From Leptolyngbyaceae cyanobacterium T60_A2020_046 (GTDB taxonomy: Bacteria > Cyanobacteriota > Cyanobacteriia > Phormidesmidales > Phormidesmidaceae), in contig JACYME010000002.1 of assembly GCA_015272155.1 (NCBI GenBank), positions 1 through 38,117 of the forward strand: a DNA stretch of 38,117 bases. Direction: 5' to 3'. Every line of letters starts with the position of its first letter. Positions within the stretch are counted from its first letter, which is position 1. The notes beneath the pieces are model-generated. The model did no database searches. It saw nothing but the letters and a program-made list of their open reading frames with translations, and had not been told where the DNA came from. Below, piece after piece: positions 1 to 8,656 of the stretch. Made by a program: the position numbers and the translations under genes.

Positions 1-68
1 GCGGACAGCGCCCGCAGGTTGTCAATCTGGTCGTCCACGATCAAGATGTTGATGCTGGGGTCAGTCAT
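1..68 (-). CDS. Response regulator receiver protein, N-terminal fragment
   Basis: Only the first 22 complete codons lie in the window; the gene continues past the left edge. The start is ATG at 68, preceded by an AGGAG ribosome-binding site about 7 bases upstream. The visible peptide contains ILIVDDQIDNLRAL, the first beta strand and acidic pair of a CheY-like receiver domain, so it should be a phosphorylatable response regulator. Any output domain is outside the window. It lies downstream of the adenylate cyclase gene on the same strand, separated by about 460 bases, so it probably has its own promoter. Confidence 0.8.
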   Translation of the reverse strand, partial: MTDPSINILIVDDQIDNLRALS

Positions 69-531
69 AGCGGTCTCCTGGCCACACCCGCGATCGCTCA
101 TCCTGAAGACGAAAAACGTTCCGCCAAGGGTTCGGAGCTTGGACAAACGGGTTAGACCGCGTCGTGATTTGGAGTGATGAAAACCCAAAACGCTGAAGAC
201 ACATCGGTGGAGTTCGGCCCCATATTTGCTTAGGATTCCCAACTGAGAGCTCAAGCACAAGGACGGGGAAATTCTGGTATAAGCCGCCTAAGGGCAATGG
301 GTTGGGATCGTGCATGAATCGAGCATAAACAGAGACGGATAGCTGACTGGGCGCTGGTGAATCCGATGGTATTGGCAACCGTCGCGATCGCGCCCTTAGC
401 TCCCAAGGGTTGCCTAGTCCTAAACGCTGGGGAGAGGAATCGCAGCAGCCAAGTTTAGGGAACACCTTTAGGACACACAGTTGCCAACTGGATCAACCAC
501 AAGGCAGAGACTGCCGTACCGGAGGCAATCG
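69..531. other. Intergenic region between cyclase and response regulator
   Basis: About 460 bases without a gene I can support. Open frames here give low-complexity peptides that I do not recognise. It should hold the minus-strand promoter of the response regulator and the end of the cyclase transcript. I see no convincing U-tract terminator. Confidence 0.5.
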
Positions 532-2037
532 CTATCGGCGTCCAGTGAGCCAGTAGGTCTCCATTTCGCCGCGCCCCTTTACCCAAATCGTACCGCGCGA
601 CTCAAAAACAAATCTTCCCTTTAAGCGGTTGTATACTTCAGGCGTCACTTGAATCCGGCCTGCGGCCCCAGTCGTTTCCATGCGACTCGCCAGATTCACC
701 GTATCTCCCCATAAATCGTAGGCAAATTTGCGCATCCCAATCACCCCCGCAATGACCGGGCCAGTGTTGATGCCAATGCGAAGCTGAAACGGGGGGCCAT
801 CAGGCCGGGCAAAGCGCTGAATAGCCGCCTGCATATCGAGCGCCATCACGGCCACCGCATCCACATGATCAGGGCGAGTGATGGGAAGCCCCCCCGCAGC
901 CATGTAGGCATCGCCAATGGTCTTAATTTTCTCCAGATGGTGTCGTTCTGCGAGGCGATCGAAGGTCGAAAACACTTCGTTGAGCAAATCCACGAGATCC
1001 TTCGGCCCCATCTGGCCCGAGGCAGCGGTGAAATCGACGAGATCGGCAAAGAGCACCGTCACTTCGTTAAAGCTTTCGGCGATGGTGCGCACCCCAGACT
1101 TGAGGCGCTGGGCAATTTGGTAGGGCAGGATATTGACCAAGAGGCGATCGGCCTGTTGGCGCTGTTGGCGCAGTTCCATTTCCATCATGCGCCGCTCGGT
1201 AATGTCGTGGACGATGCCCTCGTAATAGAGCACTTTGCCTTGGTCGTCATAGACCTTGCGAATGGTTTCGCTGACCCAGATTTTGCTGCCGTCCTTGCGA
1301 TACACCTCCGACTCTGCCCCGACGATTTTCTCAAATTTGTGGAGGTAGGCAATCAGCTCATCACGGCGTTTGGGCTGCACATAGAGCTGTTTGCTGATGT
1401 CGGTAACGGTGCGAATGAGTTCCTCGGGGGAAGCGTAGCCGTAGATCTGGGCAAAGGCAGGGTTGACGCTGAGATAACTGCCTGCCCCCGTGGTCTGAAA
1501 AATGCCTTCCGTCGCATTTTCAAAGATGCTGCGATACTTGGCTTCGGCTTGCCGCAGAGCTGCCTCAATCTGCTTGCGTTCCCGCACTTCGTCAAGCAGG
1601 AGGGCATTTTGTTGGCTGAGCTGTTGACGACGACGATAGCTGTTGATTTGGCTGCGCACGCGGGCATTGACTTCATCCGCATGGAAAGGAGGGCTGAGGT
1701 AGTCGTTTGCGCCGGATTCAAAGGCTTGGGTCGCGTGCAGATGATCGCGATCGCCCACCATAATCACGGGCAAGTCGCGGGTGCTGCGGGTAGCTTTGAT
1801 TTGACGACAGATGGCGTAACTGTCCTCAGGGGCCGCATCAACCCCAATGATGACCAAATCGATGGAGGGCTTGCAGAGCTGTTCTTCCAAGGTTTGTGCT
1901 ATGTCGGCATCAACCACGGCATAGCCCAGAGTCGTCAACAACTCACACAGGGCAGGGAGGGCAGGAATATTGGGGCGCACAATGAGCAGCGTCCCCTGAC
2001 CATGAAACCTCTGATAGCTATCAATGGGCGTGGCCAT
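532..2037 (-). CDS. Class III adenylate cyclase with pseudo-receiver and PAS domains
   Basis: Predicted soluble enzyme making cAMP from ATP, 501 residues from the chosen ATG at 2037 (an upstream in-frame ATG at 2148 is possible but adds sequence that looks non-coding). Domains in order are a CheY-like receiver (about 14-130), a short coiled linker, a PAS domain (about 165-285) ending in HDITERR, and a class III cyclase domain (about 320-500). In the cyclase, metal-binding D332 (FADLVDFT) and D376 (TIGDAY), purine-selecting K372 and D441 (YDLWG), and transition-state N448 and R452 are all present. This set predicts ATP rather than GTP as substrate. The receiver lacks the usual phosphorylation residues: LIVRPN replaces the acidic pair, VIIG replaces the acceptor Asp, and SPPF replaces the TKPF lysine. 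There is no membrane segment. The order resembles cyanobacterial Cya proteins with receiver and PAS input. Confidence 0.9.
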   Translation of the reverse strand: MATPIDSYQRFHGQGTLLIVRPNIPALPALCELLTTLGYAVVDADIAQTLEEQLCKPSIDLVIIGVDAAPEDSYAICRQIKATRSTRDLPVIMVGDRDHLHATQAFESGANDYLSPPFHADEVNARVRSQINSYRRRQQLSQQNALLLDEVRERKQIEAALRQAEAKYRSIFENATEGIFQTTGAGSYLSVNPAFAQIYGYASPEELIRTVTDISKQLYVQPKRRDELIAYLHKFEKIVGAESEVYRKDGSKIWVSETIRKVYDDQGKVLYYEGIVHDITERRMMEMELRQQRQQADRLLVNILPYQIAQRLKSGVRTIAESFNEVTVLFADLVDFTAASGQMGPKDLVDLLNEVFSTFDRLAERHHLEKIKTIGDAYMAAGGLPITRPDHVDAVAVMALDMQAAIQRFARPDGPPFQLRIGINTGPVIAGVIGMRKFAYDLWGDTVNLASRMETTGAAGRIQVTPEVYNRLKGRFVFESRGTIWVKGRGEMETYWLTGRR

Positions 2038-2508
2038 GCTGGTCACTGGTATCGCATCTCCCCGGCAAGTCACCATTCTCATTGAGCCCAGCCTCGGGTG
2101 ACAAATTTCCCCAAAGAACCCTGACATGGGCCAAACACGATCACTCAACGGGCCAGGGTTGTCGCGATCGCCAACACAAATGTTCTTACCTTATCCTGTG
2201 TGTTTTCTAGCTTGCTGCTTTTATTTCAGAATTCCCCTGTTTTTCTTTACAAGGAAGTGGCGGCGATTCCTGGCTAAAAATTAGCAACCCTTCTAGAAAA
2301 TTTTGCACCCTTTTTAAGGGATGTCATACAACGCGGCAAAAATTATGCCGGATAACGGGATGCGGGGCGTCATGGAACCCAGAAATGGGCGATCGCGCGA
2401 CAATGAACCTCTGGTATGCCTGGGATATTGCCCGATACGGCCTTGTGTCACCAGAACCGAGGGAGTCAGCAAGGTATCGGCGGCTGAAGTGTAGCGATCG
2501 CGAATAGC
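2038..2508. other. Divergent intergenic region between cyclase and ParA
   Basis: About 470 bases separating two divergently transcribed genes, so it must hold both promoters. The part from 2200 to 2350 is noticeably AT-rich against its surroundings. HIP1 sites lie near 2390 and 2491. I could not assign a specific -35/-10 pair with confidence. The portion 2038-2148 could be translated if the cyclase uses the upstream ATG. Confidence 0.45.
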
Positions 2509-3135
2509 ATGATTGTGACAGTGGCAAGCTTCAAGGGTGGCGTCGGCAAAACCACCACCGCAATTCATCTCGCGGCCTTTTTGCAAGGGCGGGGCGAAAC
2601 GCTGCTGATTGATGCTGACCCCAATCGCTCGGCATTGGGATGGGCCAGTCGTGGCGAGCTGCCCTTTCCCGTCATTGATGAGTGGCATACCGATCGCCTA
2701 ACCGACGGCTATCGCCACATCGTCATCGATACCCAGGCGCACCCCGATCGCCAAGATTTGGAGTTGCTCATGCGCAGTTGTCACCTGCTGGTGTTGCCCA
2801 CCACCCCAGATGTCATGGCCTTGGATGCCCTGGGGCTGACGGTGAACTATCTCAAAACCCTGCGCACCCAACACTATTGCATTTTGCTCACCGCACTCCC
2901 CCCCAAGCCCGGGCGAACTGAAGCGGCAGTGCGATCGCTGCTGGCAGAGGCCAAGCTCCCTGTCTTACAGCGGGGCATCCGGCGCTATTCTGCCTTTCAA
3001 AAGGCAGCGGCGGCGGGGGTTCCGGTCTATGCCGTGAAAGACCCCAAGGCAGAGGCTGCCTGGCAAGACTATGAAGCTGCTGGGGCAGAGATTCTGGCAA
3101 ATTTGGGAGCGGAGGAGCGGGGTGAAGGGGTGTGA
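2509..3135 (+). CDS. ParA/MinD-family ATPase, orphan
   Basis: A 208-residue P-loop ATPase of the ParA/MinD (deviant Walker A) group. The motif KGGVGKTTT is at residues 9-17, with the signature lysine at its start, and LLIDADPN forms switch I. The protein is close to the minimal ParA size and lacks an N-terminal helix-turn-helix, like Soj-type or orphan ParA proteins that use the nucleoid to position cargo. No parB, parS cluster or McdB-like partner is adjacent. The next gene is a phosphohexomutase 128 bases downstream. The cargo cannot be inferred. The retained signature lysine argues against an McdA-type protein. Confidence 0.85.
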   Translation: MIVTVASFKGGVGKTTTAIHLAAFLQGRGETLLIDADPNRSALGWASRGELPFPVIDEWHTDRLTDGYRHIVIDTQAHPDRQDLELLMRSCHLLVLPTTPDVMALDALGLTVNYLKTLRTQHYCILLTALPPKPGRTEAAVRSLLAEAKLPVLQRGIRRYSAFQKAAAAGVPVYAVKDPKAEAAWQDYEAAGAEILANLGAEERGEGV

Positions 3136-3263
3136 GGGTAGGGGCCGTATCTTTGGGGGAGATGCTGAACGGAATTCCCCCATATTCTAGAGATTGACCG
3201 GATCCCTGGGTAAACTCGGAGTGCAGTGAAGATGTTGATTCGGTCTTACAGTAGGACAGCGTT

Positions 3264-4730
3264 ATGGCGATCGCACTTTCTCCGTCTGCGTTCATCGATA
3301 AACCCATCAAGTTTGGGACAGATGGCTGGCGCGGCATGATAGCCGCTGATTTCACCTTTGGTCGTGTGGCGCATGTGGCGGCGATCGCCGCCCACGTCCT
3401 TAAGCAATGCTATGGCGCGCAGACGGGCAGCAACACGGTGATTGTGGGGCACGATCGCCGCTTTCTGTCGCCAGAGTTTGCCCACACCGCTGCCGAAGCC
3501 ATTGCCGCTGCTGGGTTTGACGTGATGTTAACGGAGGGCTTTGCGCCCACGCCAGCTTTTAGCTGGGCGGCAAAATCCCAAGGCGCGCTGGGGGCGATCG
3601 TGATTACCGCCAGCCACAACCCCGCCGCCTACAACGGCCTCAAGATCAAAAGCGCCTTTGGCGGATCGGTGCCGCCGGAGGTGACGCAACAGGTGGAGGC
3701 TCAGTTGGATACTCCGCTGCCGTCTGCGGCCCAGGCGGGGCAAATTCAATCCTTTGATCCGTGGCTGAGCTACTGCGCAGAATTGCAGTCCAAGGTTGAT
3801 CTCGCCGGAATTCAGCGCGCGATCGCGGACGGCACGGTGACGGTGTTTGCCGATGTAATGCATGGAGCTGCCGCCACGGGGCTAGAGCGCTTGTTGGGTG
3901 TGGGGATTCATGAACTCCACGGCGACGCGGATCCGCTGTTTGAAGGGGGCGCGCCCGAACCCTTGCCCAAGTATCTCCAGCGGATGCTGCAAACGGTGAA
4001 GGACTACACCCCCGAGCAGCCCGGTGGGTTGACGGTGGGGCTGGTGTTTGATGGCGACAGCGATCGCATTGCCGCCGTCGATGGTCAGGGAAATTTCCTC
4101 AGTTCCCAGGTGTTGATCCCGATTTTGATCGATCACCTGACGACGGTGCACGGTCTCTCTGGGGAAGTCATCAAAACCATCAGCGGCTCCAACCTGATCC
4201 CCAAGGTGGCGGCAATGCACAACCTGCCCGTCCACGAAACCGCCATCGGCTACAAGTACATTGCCGATCGCATGTTGGAGACGCAGGTGTTGATCGGTGG
4301 CGAAGAATCTGGCGGGGTGGGCTATGGTCACCACATTCCCGAGCGAGATGCTCTGCTGTCGGCGTTGTATGTGCTGGAGTCGGTGGTCAAGTCTGGGCTA
4401 GATCTCAGCGATCGCTATCGGCAGTTCCAAGACACCACGGGCTACCACTCCGACTACGACCGCATTGATCTGCCCCTTGCCAGCATGGCGGTGCGCGCCA
4501 AGCTGCTAGAAGAACTAGAGAATAACTGTCCCCAAGCGATCGCGGGCAAAGCTGTGACCCATTGCCTCGCGATCGACGGCTACAAATTTTCCCTCGAAGA
4601 CGACAGTTGGCTGCTCATCCGCTTCAGCGGCACCGAGCCCGTCCTGCGCTTGTACAGCGAAGCCGCCACCCTTGACGAGGTTCACAAGCACCTCGCCTGG
4701 GCGAAGGATTGGGCCAACGCCATCGGCTAA
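3264..4730 (+). CDS. Alpha-D-phosphohexomutase (phosphoglucomutase/phosphomannomutase family)
   Basis: A complete 488-residue four-domain phosphohexomutase. Visible are the N-terminal KFGTDGWRG motif, the phosphoserine loop TASHNPAAYNG (catalytic Ser about 117), the metal loop DGDSDR (about 263-268), the sugar-recognition loop GGEESGGVG and the phosphate-binding RFSGTEP near the C-terminus. The family interconverts sugar 1- and 6-phosphates. The length and motifs resemble the Synechocystis Slr1334 group, which has been assigned glucose-1,6-bisphosphate synthase activity; that assignment here is an inference, not something the sequence proves. folP follows 73 bases downstream on the same strand, so the two may be co-transcribed. 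Confidence 0.92.
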   Translation: MAIALSPSAFIDKPIKFGTDGWRGMIAADFTFGRVAHVAAIAAHVLKQCYGAQTGSNTVIVGHDRRFLSPEFAHTAAEAIAAAGFDVMLTEGFAPTPAFSWAAKSQGALGAIVITASHNPAAYNGLKIKSAFGGSVPPEVTQQVEAQLDTPLPSAAQAGQIQSFDPWLSYCAELQSKVDLAGIQRAIADGTVTVFADVMHGAAATGLERLLGVGIHELHGDADPLFEGGAPEPLPKYLQRMLQTVKDYTPEQPGGLTVGLVFDGDSDRIAAVDGQGNFLSSQVLIPILIDHLTTVHGLSGEVIKTISGSNLIPKVAAMHNLPVHETAIGYKYIADRMLETQVLIGGEESGGVGYGHHIPERDALLSALYVLESVVKSGLDLSDRYRQFQDTTGYHSDYDRIDLPLASMAVRAKLLEELENNCPQAIAGKAVTHCLAIDGYKFSLEDDSWLLIRFSGTEPVLRLYSEAATLDEVHKHLAWAKDWANAIG

Positions 4731-4803
4731 CGCGCCCCAGAATACCGTGCCGCTGTCTGCCCTGTGGCAAGCTGAAGGGTGTTGTACTGCAAGCAGCGAA
4801 GAC

Positions 4804-5682
4804 ATGACGGTGGCAAAATTTCCGGCGTGGACGATTCGCGATCGCACCCTTCACTGGGGCGATCGCACTGTGATCATGGGGGTGCTCAACGTCACCCCGG
4901 ACAGCTTTAGCGATGGCGGGCTCTATCAGAGCTGTGACGCCGCCCTCAAGCAGGCCCACCACCTCATCCACGCCGGGGCTGATATCCTCGACATTGGCGG
5001 TCAATCCACCCGCCCTGGCGCAGCGCAAATTTCCCTAGACGAAGAACTCGACCGGGTAATTCCGGTGATTGAGGCCCTGCGCTGTAGTTGCGATCTCACC
5101 CTACGCAATGCTCTGATTTCCGTGGATACAACGCGATCTGCGGTGGCGCGGGCGGCGGTGCGGGCCGGGGCTGATATAGTGAACGATATTTCCGGCGGCA
5201 CCTTTGACGATGCCATGTTGGCAACCGTCGCCGACCTAGGGGTGCCGGTGATTCTGATGCACATTCGGGGCACCCCCGAAACCATGCAAAACGATACAGA
5301 ATACGCGGATCTGATTGATGAGATCTGTGGCTTTTTGCAGCGCCAGATTGAGGCCGCGATCGCGGCGGGCATTGCCCACAGCCAAATTGTGATCGATCCT
5401 GGCATCGGCTTTGGCAAAAGCTACGCCCAAAATCTCGATCTTCTCCGATCGATCCCGACCTTTCGCGCCCTGGGCTGCCCGGTGTTGATCGGCCCCTCGC
5501 GCAAAAGCTTCATCGGCTGGATTTTAGATCAGCCCGACCCGACCCAGCGGGTGTGGGGAACGGCGGCGGCCTGCTGTGCCGCGATCGCGGGCGGTGCCGA
5601 CATCCTGCGCGTCCACGACGGCAAAGAAATGGTTGAGGTCGCTAAGGTCGCCGATGCCATCTGGCGGCAGCCTATCCCCTAA
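4804..5682 (+). CDS. folP: Dihydropteroate synthase
   Basis: A 292-residue TIM-barrel enzyme of folate synthesis that joins 6-hydroxymethyl-7,8-dihydropterin pyrophosphate to p-aminobenzoate. The family signatures are all present: MGVLNVTPDSFSDGG, ADILDIGGQSTRPGA, NDISGG, IDPGIGFGKS and GPSRKSFIG, which includes the catalytic lysine and arginine region. The ATG at 4804 is chosen because translation from it gives the normal family length; an in-frame ATG at 4672 would overlap the upstream phosphohexomutase gene and add an unrelated extension. It probably shares a transcript with that gene. Confidence 0.96.
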   Translation: MTVAKFPAWTIRDRTLHWGDRTVIMGVLNVTPDSFSDGGLYQSCDAALKQAHHLIHAGADILDIGGQSTRPGAAQISLDEELDRVIPVIEALRCSCDLTLRNALISVDTTRSAVARAAVRAGADIVNDISGGTFDDAMLATVADLGVPVILMHIRGTPETMQNDTEYADLIDEICGFLQRQIEAAIAAGIAHSQIVIDPGIGFGKSYAQNLDLLRSIPTFRALGCPVLIGPSRKSFIGWILDQPDPTQRVWGTAAACCAAIAGGADILRVHDGKEMVEVAKVADAIWRQPIP

Positions 5683-5894
5683 CCCGCTCTCCGCACCCTG
5701 AGGTGCCACACTCAGGTATTAAGACTGAAACCCCTAAACACCAGCACTTTCAACCCCCAGGGTGTATCTAAACAACTCGGGCCGGTGATGCGCAACAAAA
5801 CCCCTACCTTGAAATGTACTTCTGAATAGTGCCTCTGGAAATCCCAGTACTGCGCTGAATACCAATTCTCTGAAGCAGGACGACAAAACCCCAG

Positions 5895-5942
5895 CCTCCC
5901 TCCAACCCTGCTCCCACGATTGGGAGCAGGGTTGGAGGGAGG
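5895..5942. repeat. Perfect 22-bp stem, 4-nt loop hairpin
   Basis: The left arm 5895-5916 and right arm 5921-5942 are exact reverse complements around the loop CGAT; one arm is pyrimidine-rich and the other purine-rich. It lies about 210 bases after folP and is not followed by a U-tract, so it is not a classical terminator. It resembles the short CCCTGCTCCCA-type palindromes dispersed in many filamentous cyanobacterial genomes (family memory, not checked). The rest of 5683-6070 holds no gene I can support. Confidence 0.85.
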
Positions 5943-6070
5943 GCCAAGTGTCACAGCAAAGTACAGAATTGGGATAAATTCCAGCGCGCTCGTTAAAAGC
6001 ACGGAATGCCAACTCAAATTCTTTTTCCGCAAGATTCCGTAACCCTTGGGAGGCAAGGGAGGTGCAGACC

Positions 6071-6111
6071 TGGTTAATATTAGGTTAAGAATAGGTAATT
6101 TATAAGTTAAT
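6071..6111 (-). promoter_or_regulatory. Pho-box-like array, four 8-bp units with 3-bp spacers
   Basis: Read on the plus strand, TGGTTAAT (6071), AGGTTAAG (6082), AGGTAATT (6093) and AAGTTAAT (6104) start at exact 11-base intervals. On the minus strand they read ATTAACCA, CTTAACCT, AATTACCT and ATTAACTT. These match the cyanobacterial SphR/PhoB half-site pattern (Y)TTAAYY(W) with 3-bp spacing. The array ends 58 bases before the DUF7219-type gene, a position compatible with transcription control. The half-site consensus faces away from that gene, and no gene is transcribed leftwards nearby. Binding by a PhoB-type regulator is an inference. Confidence 0.55.
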
Positions 6112-6169
6112 GGATCAGCGATGCCGCCGAACGAATAACACGTTGTTTTGAATAAGGAATATCAGGAAG

Positions 6170-6415
6170 ATGACCCATCGCCGCTGCTCTCAGAGTCCTG
6201 ACAAGGATGCATTCTTGAATCCCCGCAGTACTTACTACGGGGAGTTTTCGCCTCAGAATTTAGCCTTTAACGCGAATCTCCAAACCTTTTCTTCGCGGGT
6301 AAGTTTGATCTGCGCGCTCGAGACGGGCGGCAAACTGACTCCCCTAGAGGCTTATCAGTCAATTCAAGAGCTTTGGCACCAGCTTAAACACAGCTATCAG
6401 GCCCTTCAGGGCTAA
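6170..6415 (+). CDS. Small conserved cyanobacterial protein (DUF7219-like)
   Basis: An 81-residue protein of unknown function. The central part, with PRSTYYGEF, NLAFNANLQTF and ALETGGKLTPLEAY, matches my memory of the DUF7219 family, in which a similar PRSRYYGEF...FNANLQ...ETGGKLSPEEAY core is conserved in cyanobacteria. The C-terminal half looks helical (YQSIQELWHQLKHSY). There is no signal peptide or membrane segment. The ATG at 6170 follows AGGAAG directly. The gene stands alone, with long non-coding stretches on both sides, and is preceded by the Pho-box-like array. The function is not known to me. Confidence 0.85.
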   Translation: MTHRRCSQSPDKDAFLNPRSTYYGEFSPQNLAFNANLQTFSSRVSLICALETGGKLTPLEAYQSIQELWHQLKHSYQALQG

Positions 6416-6462
6416 GTATCCTGAAGCGCTGCCCATGCATGGCATAAATCCCGCATCCCTAG

Positions 6463-6484
6463 CCCTTCTTCCCACGAAGAAGGG
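6463..6484. repeat. Perfect 9-bp stem hairpin downstream of the DUF7219 gene
   Basis: CCCTTCTTC (6463-6471), loop CCAC, then GAAGAAGGG (6476-6484). It starts 47 bases after the stop codon and is followed only by TTTC, so it may act as a weak terminator or RNA-stabilising hairpin. Its tip (TTCCCACGA) is like that of the longer hairpin at 5895-5942 (TCCCACGA). Confidence 0.7.
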
Positions 6485-7018
6485 TTTCAAGTTTTGGGAG
6501 CGCCTTTTAGTCAAATTAATCAAAAATAAAGGGGATTGCGGGATGGGCAGATTCCATGAGTCGTCCCTGAGCTCAGGGATGCCATGGGTGAATGAACATC
6601 CAAGTCTCACCAAACCGTCCTCAATGTGATGCTCTGTTCAGGTCAGGCGGGGCAAAATTGCTCTTCAAAATCCTGGATTTCTGATCCTGGATTTTTGGGG
6701 TTTGCCGTGCGAGTTGATGAGCCTTTCTAAACCCCAGAAATCTGCCCCATTCTTGGTCGCTTAGAGGTGAAACTACCGTATCAGGAACGATTGGGAGTCC
6801 GCGATTTCAATCAGGCTGACCATTCACCCCAGAGCCGACGCCATCGAGTGCCCAATTCGGGCCGAGAATCAGGGGATGAGCTAGCCCAAAATCTTGGCGT
6901 TATCATCTCCCCACAAAGATGTATTCCTTATGGTAGAGATTGCGCGATGCGATCGCGCAATACCTTGGCGTCCCCCAGAAGTCCGGTAATCTAGATAGGA
7001 TGCGTTCTTTCAGACCGG
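6485..7018. other. Intergenic region upstream of the antiporter gene
   Basis: About 530 bases with no gene I can support. It holds an 11-bp direct repeat (ATCCTGGATTT at 6670-6680 and 6684-6694) and the palindrome at 6939-6961. It should include the antiporter promoter, but I cannot place a confident -35/-10 pair. Confidence 0.5.
6939..6961. repeat. 10-bp inverted repeat around a 3-nt loop, 57 bp before nhaS3
   Basis: ATTGCGCGAT (6939-6948), GCG, ATCGCGCAAT (6952-6961). The arms are perfect. It overlaps a HIP1 octamer, which makes part of the symmetry expected. As DNA it could be an operator; as RNA it would be a leader hairpin. There is no direct evidence for either. Confidence 0.6.
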
Positions 7019-8470
7019 ATGGTAGATGTATTCCCTTGGCAGCTTTCGATTGGTGAACTGCTTTCTCCCGCCGTTGTATCGTCTTGGGGCATCGGCGGTG
7101 CTCTCCTGGCAGAAGCCTCTAAAGCTGAGCTTGAACCCCTTGTACTGGCCAGTGTTCTGCTCAGTTTAATCACCGTCTATCTGGCCGCCAAGATTGGTGG
7201 CGAACTCTGTGCTCGCATTAACCTGCCTCCGGTTTTAGGTGAATTGGTTGGTGGGGTGATCGTTGGCGTATCAGCCCTGCACTTGATTGTGTTTCCCGAA
7301 GGAGCGGGCGAAACGGGTTCCGTCTTGCTCAAGCTGGTTGAAACCACAGCGGGCCTGGATCCCGCTTCACTGCTCACCGTATTTCGGGGTGAGAGCGAAG
7401 TGGTGTCGGTGCTGGCCGAGCTGGGCGTCATCATCTTGCTGTTTGAAATTGGCCTAGAGTCAGACCTGAAGGAACTGATTCGGGTGGGGCCACAGGCAGC
7501 AGCAGTCGCCGTTGTTGGGGTCGTGGTGCCCTTTGCCTTGGGCACTGCCGGCCTGATTGCGCTCTTCCACATTGCGACAATACCTGCGGTTTTTGCCGGC
7601 GCAGCCTTGACCGCCACCAGCATCGGAATCACGGCAAAGGTGTTAGCCGAAATTCAGCGCCTCAGTTCCAAAGAAGGGCAGATCATCATCGGGGCGGCGG
7701 TGCTGGATGACGTGCTGGGCATCATTGTGCTGGCAGTGGTGGCAAGCCTTGCCAAAACTGGGGAAATCGAAATCTTGAATGTGGTCTATTTGATTGCTGG
7801 GGCAACGGTTTTCTTGGTGGGTTCAATTTTCTTAGGACGCCTCCTGAGCCCGTATTTTGTAGTCTTGGTAGACCAGCTTAAAACCCGAGGCCAGGTGATT
7901 ATCAGTTCTCTGATTTTTGCCTTTGCGCTGTCTTACATTGCAGCGGCGATTCAGCTTGAGGCGATTTTGGGGGCGTTTGCGGCGGGTCTGATTTTGGCTG
8001 AAACCTCGAAACGTAAGGAATTGGAGGAGCAAATTAGCCCGATCGCAGATATGCTCGTGCCGGTGTTTTTTGTCACCGTTGGGGCGCGTACCGACATCAG
8101 CGTGTTAAATCCCCTGGAACCGGCAAACCGAGAGGGGCTGATTATTGCCTCATTTTTGGTGATTGTGGCGATTGTGGGCAAGGTAGTGACCGGCTTTGCG
8201 GTGTTTGGGCAACCGGGCATTAATCGTCTGGCGATTGGCTTTGGCATGGTGCCTCGGGGCGAGGTGGGCTTGGTCTTTGCTGGGGTCGGTTCCGCCAGTG
8301 GGGTGTTGTCTGAGTCGTTGGAAGCGGCCATCATCGTGATGGTGATTTTGACAACGTTCCTGGCTCCGCCGCTGTTGCGGGTGGTGTTTAAGTCTGACGA
8401 TGACGCCTCGGATGGGGCGAAAAAAGAGGCGGCGATCGCGGCTTCCCCGTCCTCTGAAACCGCCAGCTAA
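7019..8470 (+). CDS. nhaS3: Na+/H+ antiporter, CPA2 family, NhaS3-like
   Basis: A 483-residue polytopic membrane protein exchanging Na+ for H+. An N-terminal helix pair is followed by LASVLLSLITVYLAAKIGG, the NLPPVLGELVGG motif typical of CPA2 transporters, ELGVIILLFEIGLESDL, and IIGAAVLDDVLGIIV with the paired aspartates (DD) that bind the ion in CPA antiporters. Near the end is GMVPRGEVGLVFAG. The protein stops after the transport domain with a short charged, alanine-rich tail and has no TrkA-N/RCK domain. It closely resembles my memory of Synechocystis NhaS3, the essential antiporter located in thylakoids; membrane location here is inferred. The gene appears monocistronic. Confidence 0.92.
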   Translation: MVDVFPWQLSIGELLSPAVVSSWGIGGALLAEASKAELEPLVLASVLLSLITVYLAAKIGGELCARINLPPVLGELVGGVIVGVSALHLIVFPEGAGETGSVLLKLVETTAGLDPASLLTVFRGESEVVSVLAELGVIILLFEIGLESDLKELIRVGPQAAAVAVVGVVVPFALGTAGLIALFHIATIPAVFAGAALTATSIGITAKVLAEIQRLSSKEGQIIIGAAVLDDVLGIIVLAVVASLAKTGEIEILNVVYLIAGATVFLVGSIFLGRLLSPYFVVLVDQLKTRGQVIISSLIFAFALSYIAAAIQLEAILGAFAAGLILAETSKRKELEEQISPIADMLVPVFFVTVGARTDISVLNPLEPANREGLIIASFLVIVAIVGKVVTGFAVFGQPGINRLAIGFGMVPRGEVGLVFAGVGSASGVLSESLEAAIIVMVILTTFLAPPLLRVVFKSDDDASDGAKKEAAIAASPSSETAS

Positions 8471-8656
8471 TTCTGGTTTTGCATCCCCAGCGCCCGCCCA
8501 GTTACATCCAACAGTGGTGAACTGAATCGAGGGGTTGGGGATTTTTTGATCCCGGCGTTGTTCCGCAGATCCTCCCAGGAAAGTGGCCCATCCCAGCAAA
8601 AACGTGATAAAACCCCTCTAACCTCTGATCAATTATTTTTTAACCAGGTGCCGCCT

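Noticed and set aside
2509..3135. McdA carboxysome-positioning ATPase
   Set aside because: The signature lysine of the deviant Walker A motif is present (KGGVGKTTT) and no McdB-like gene is adjacent.
3246..3485. Open frames on the opposite strand of the phosphohexomutase and other long genes
   Set aside because: They lie wholly within well-supported genes on the other strand and their peptides look like reversed high-GC coding sequence.
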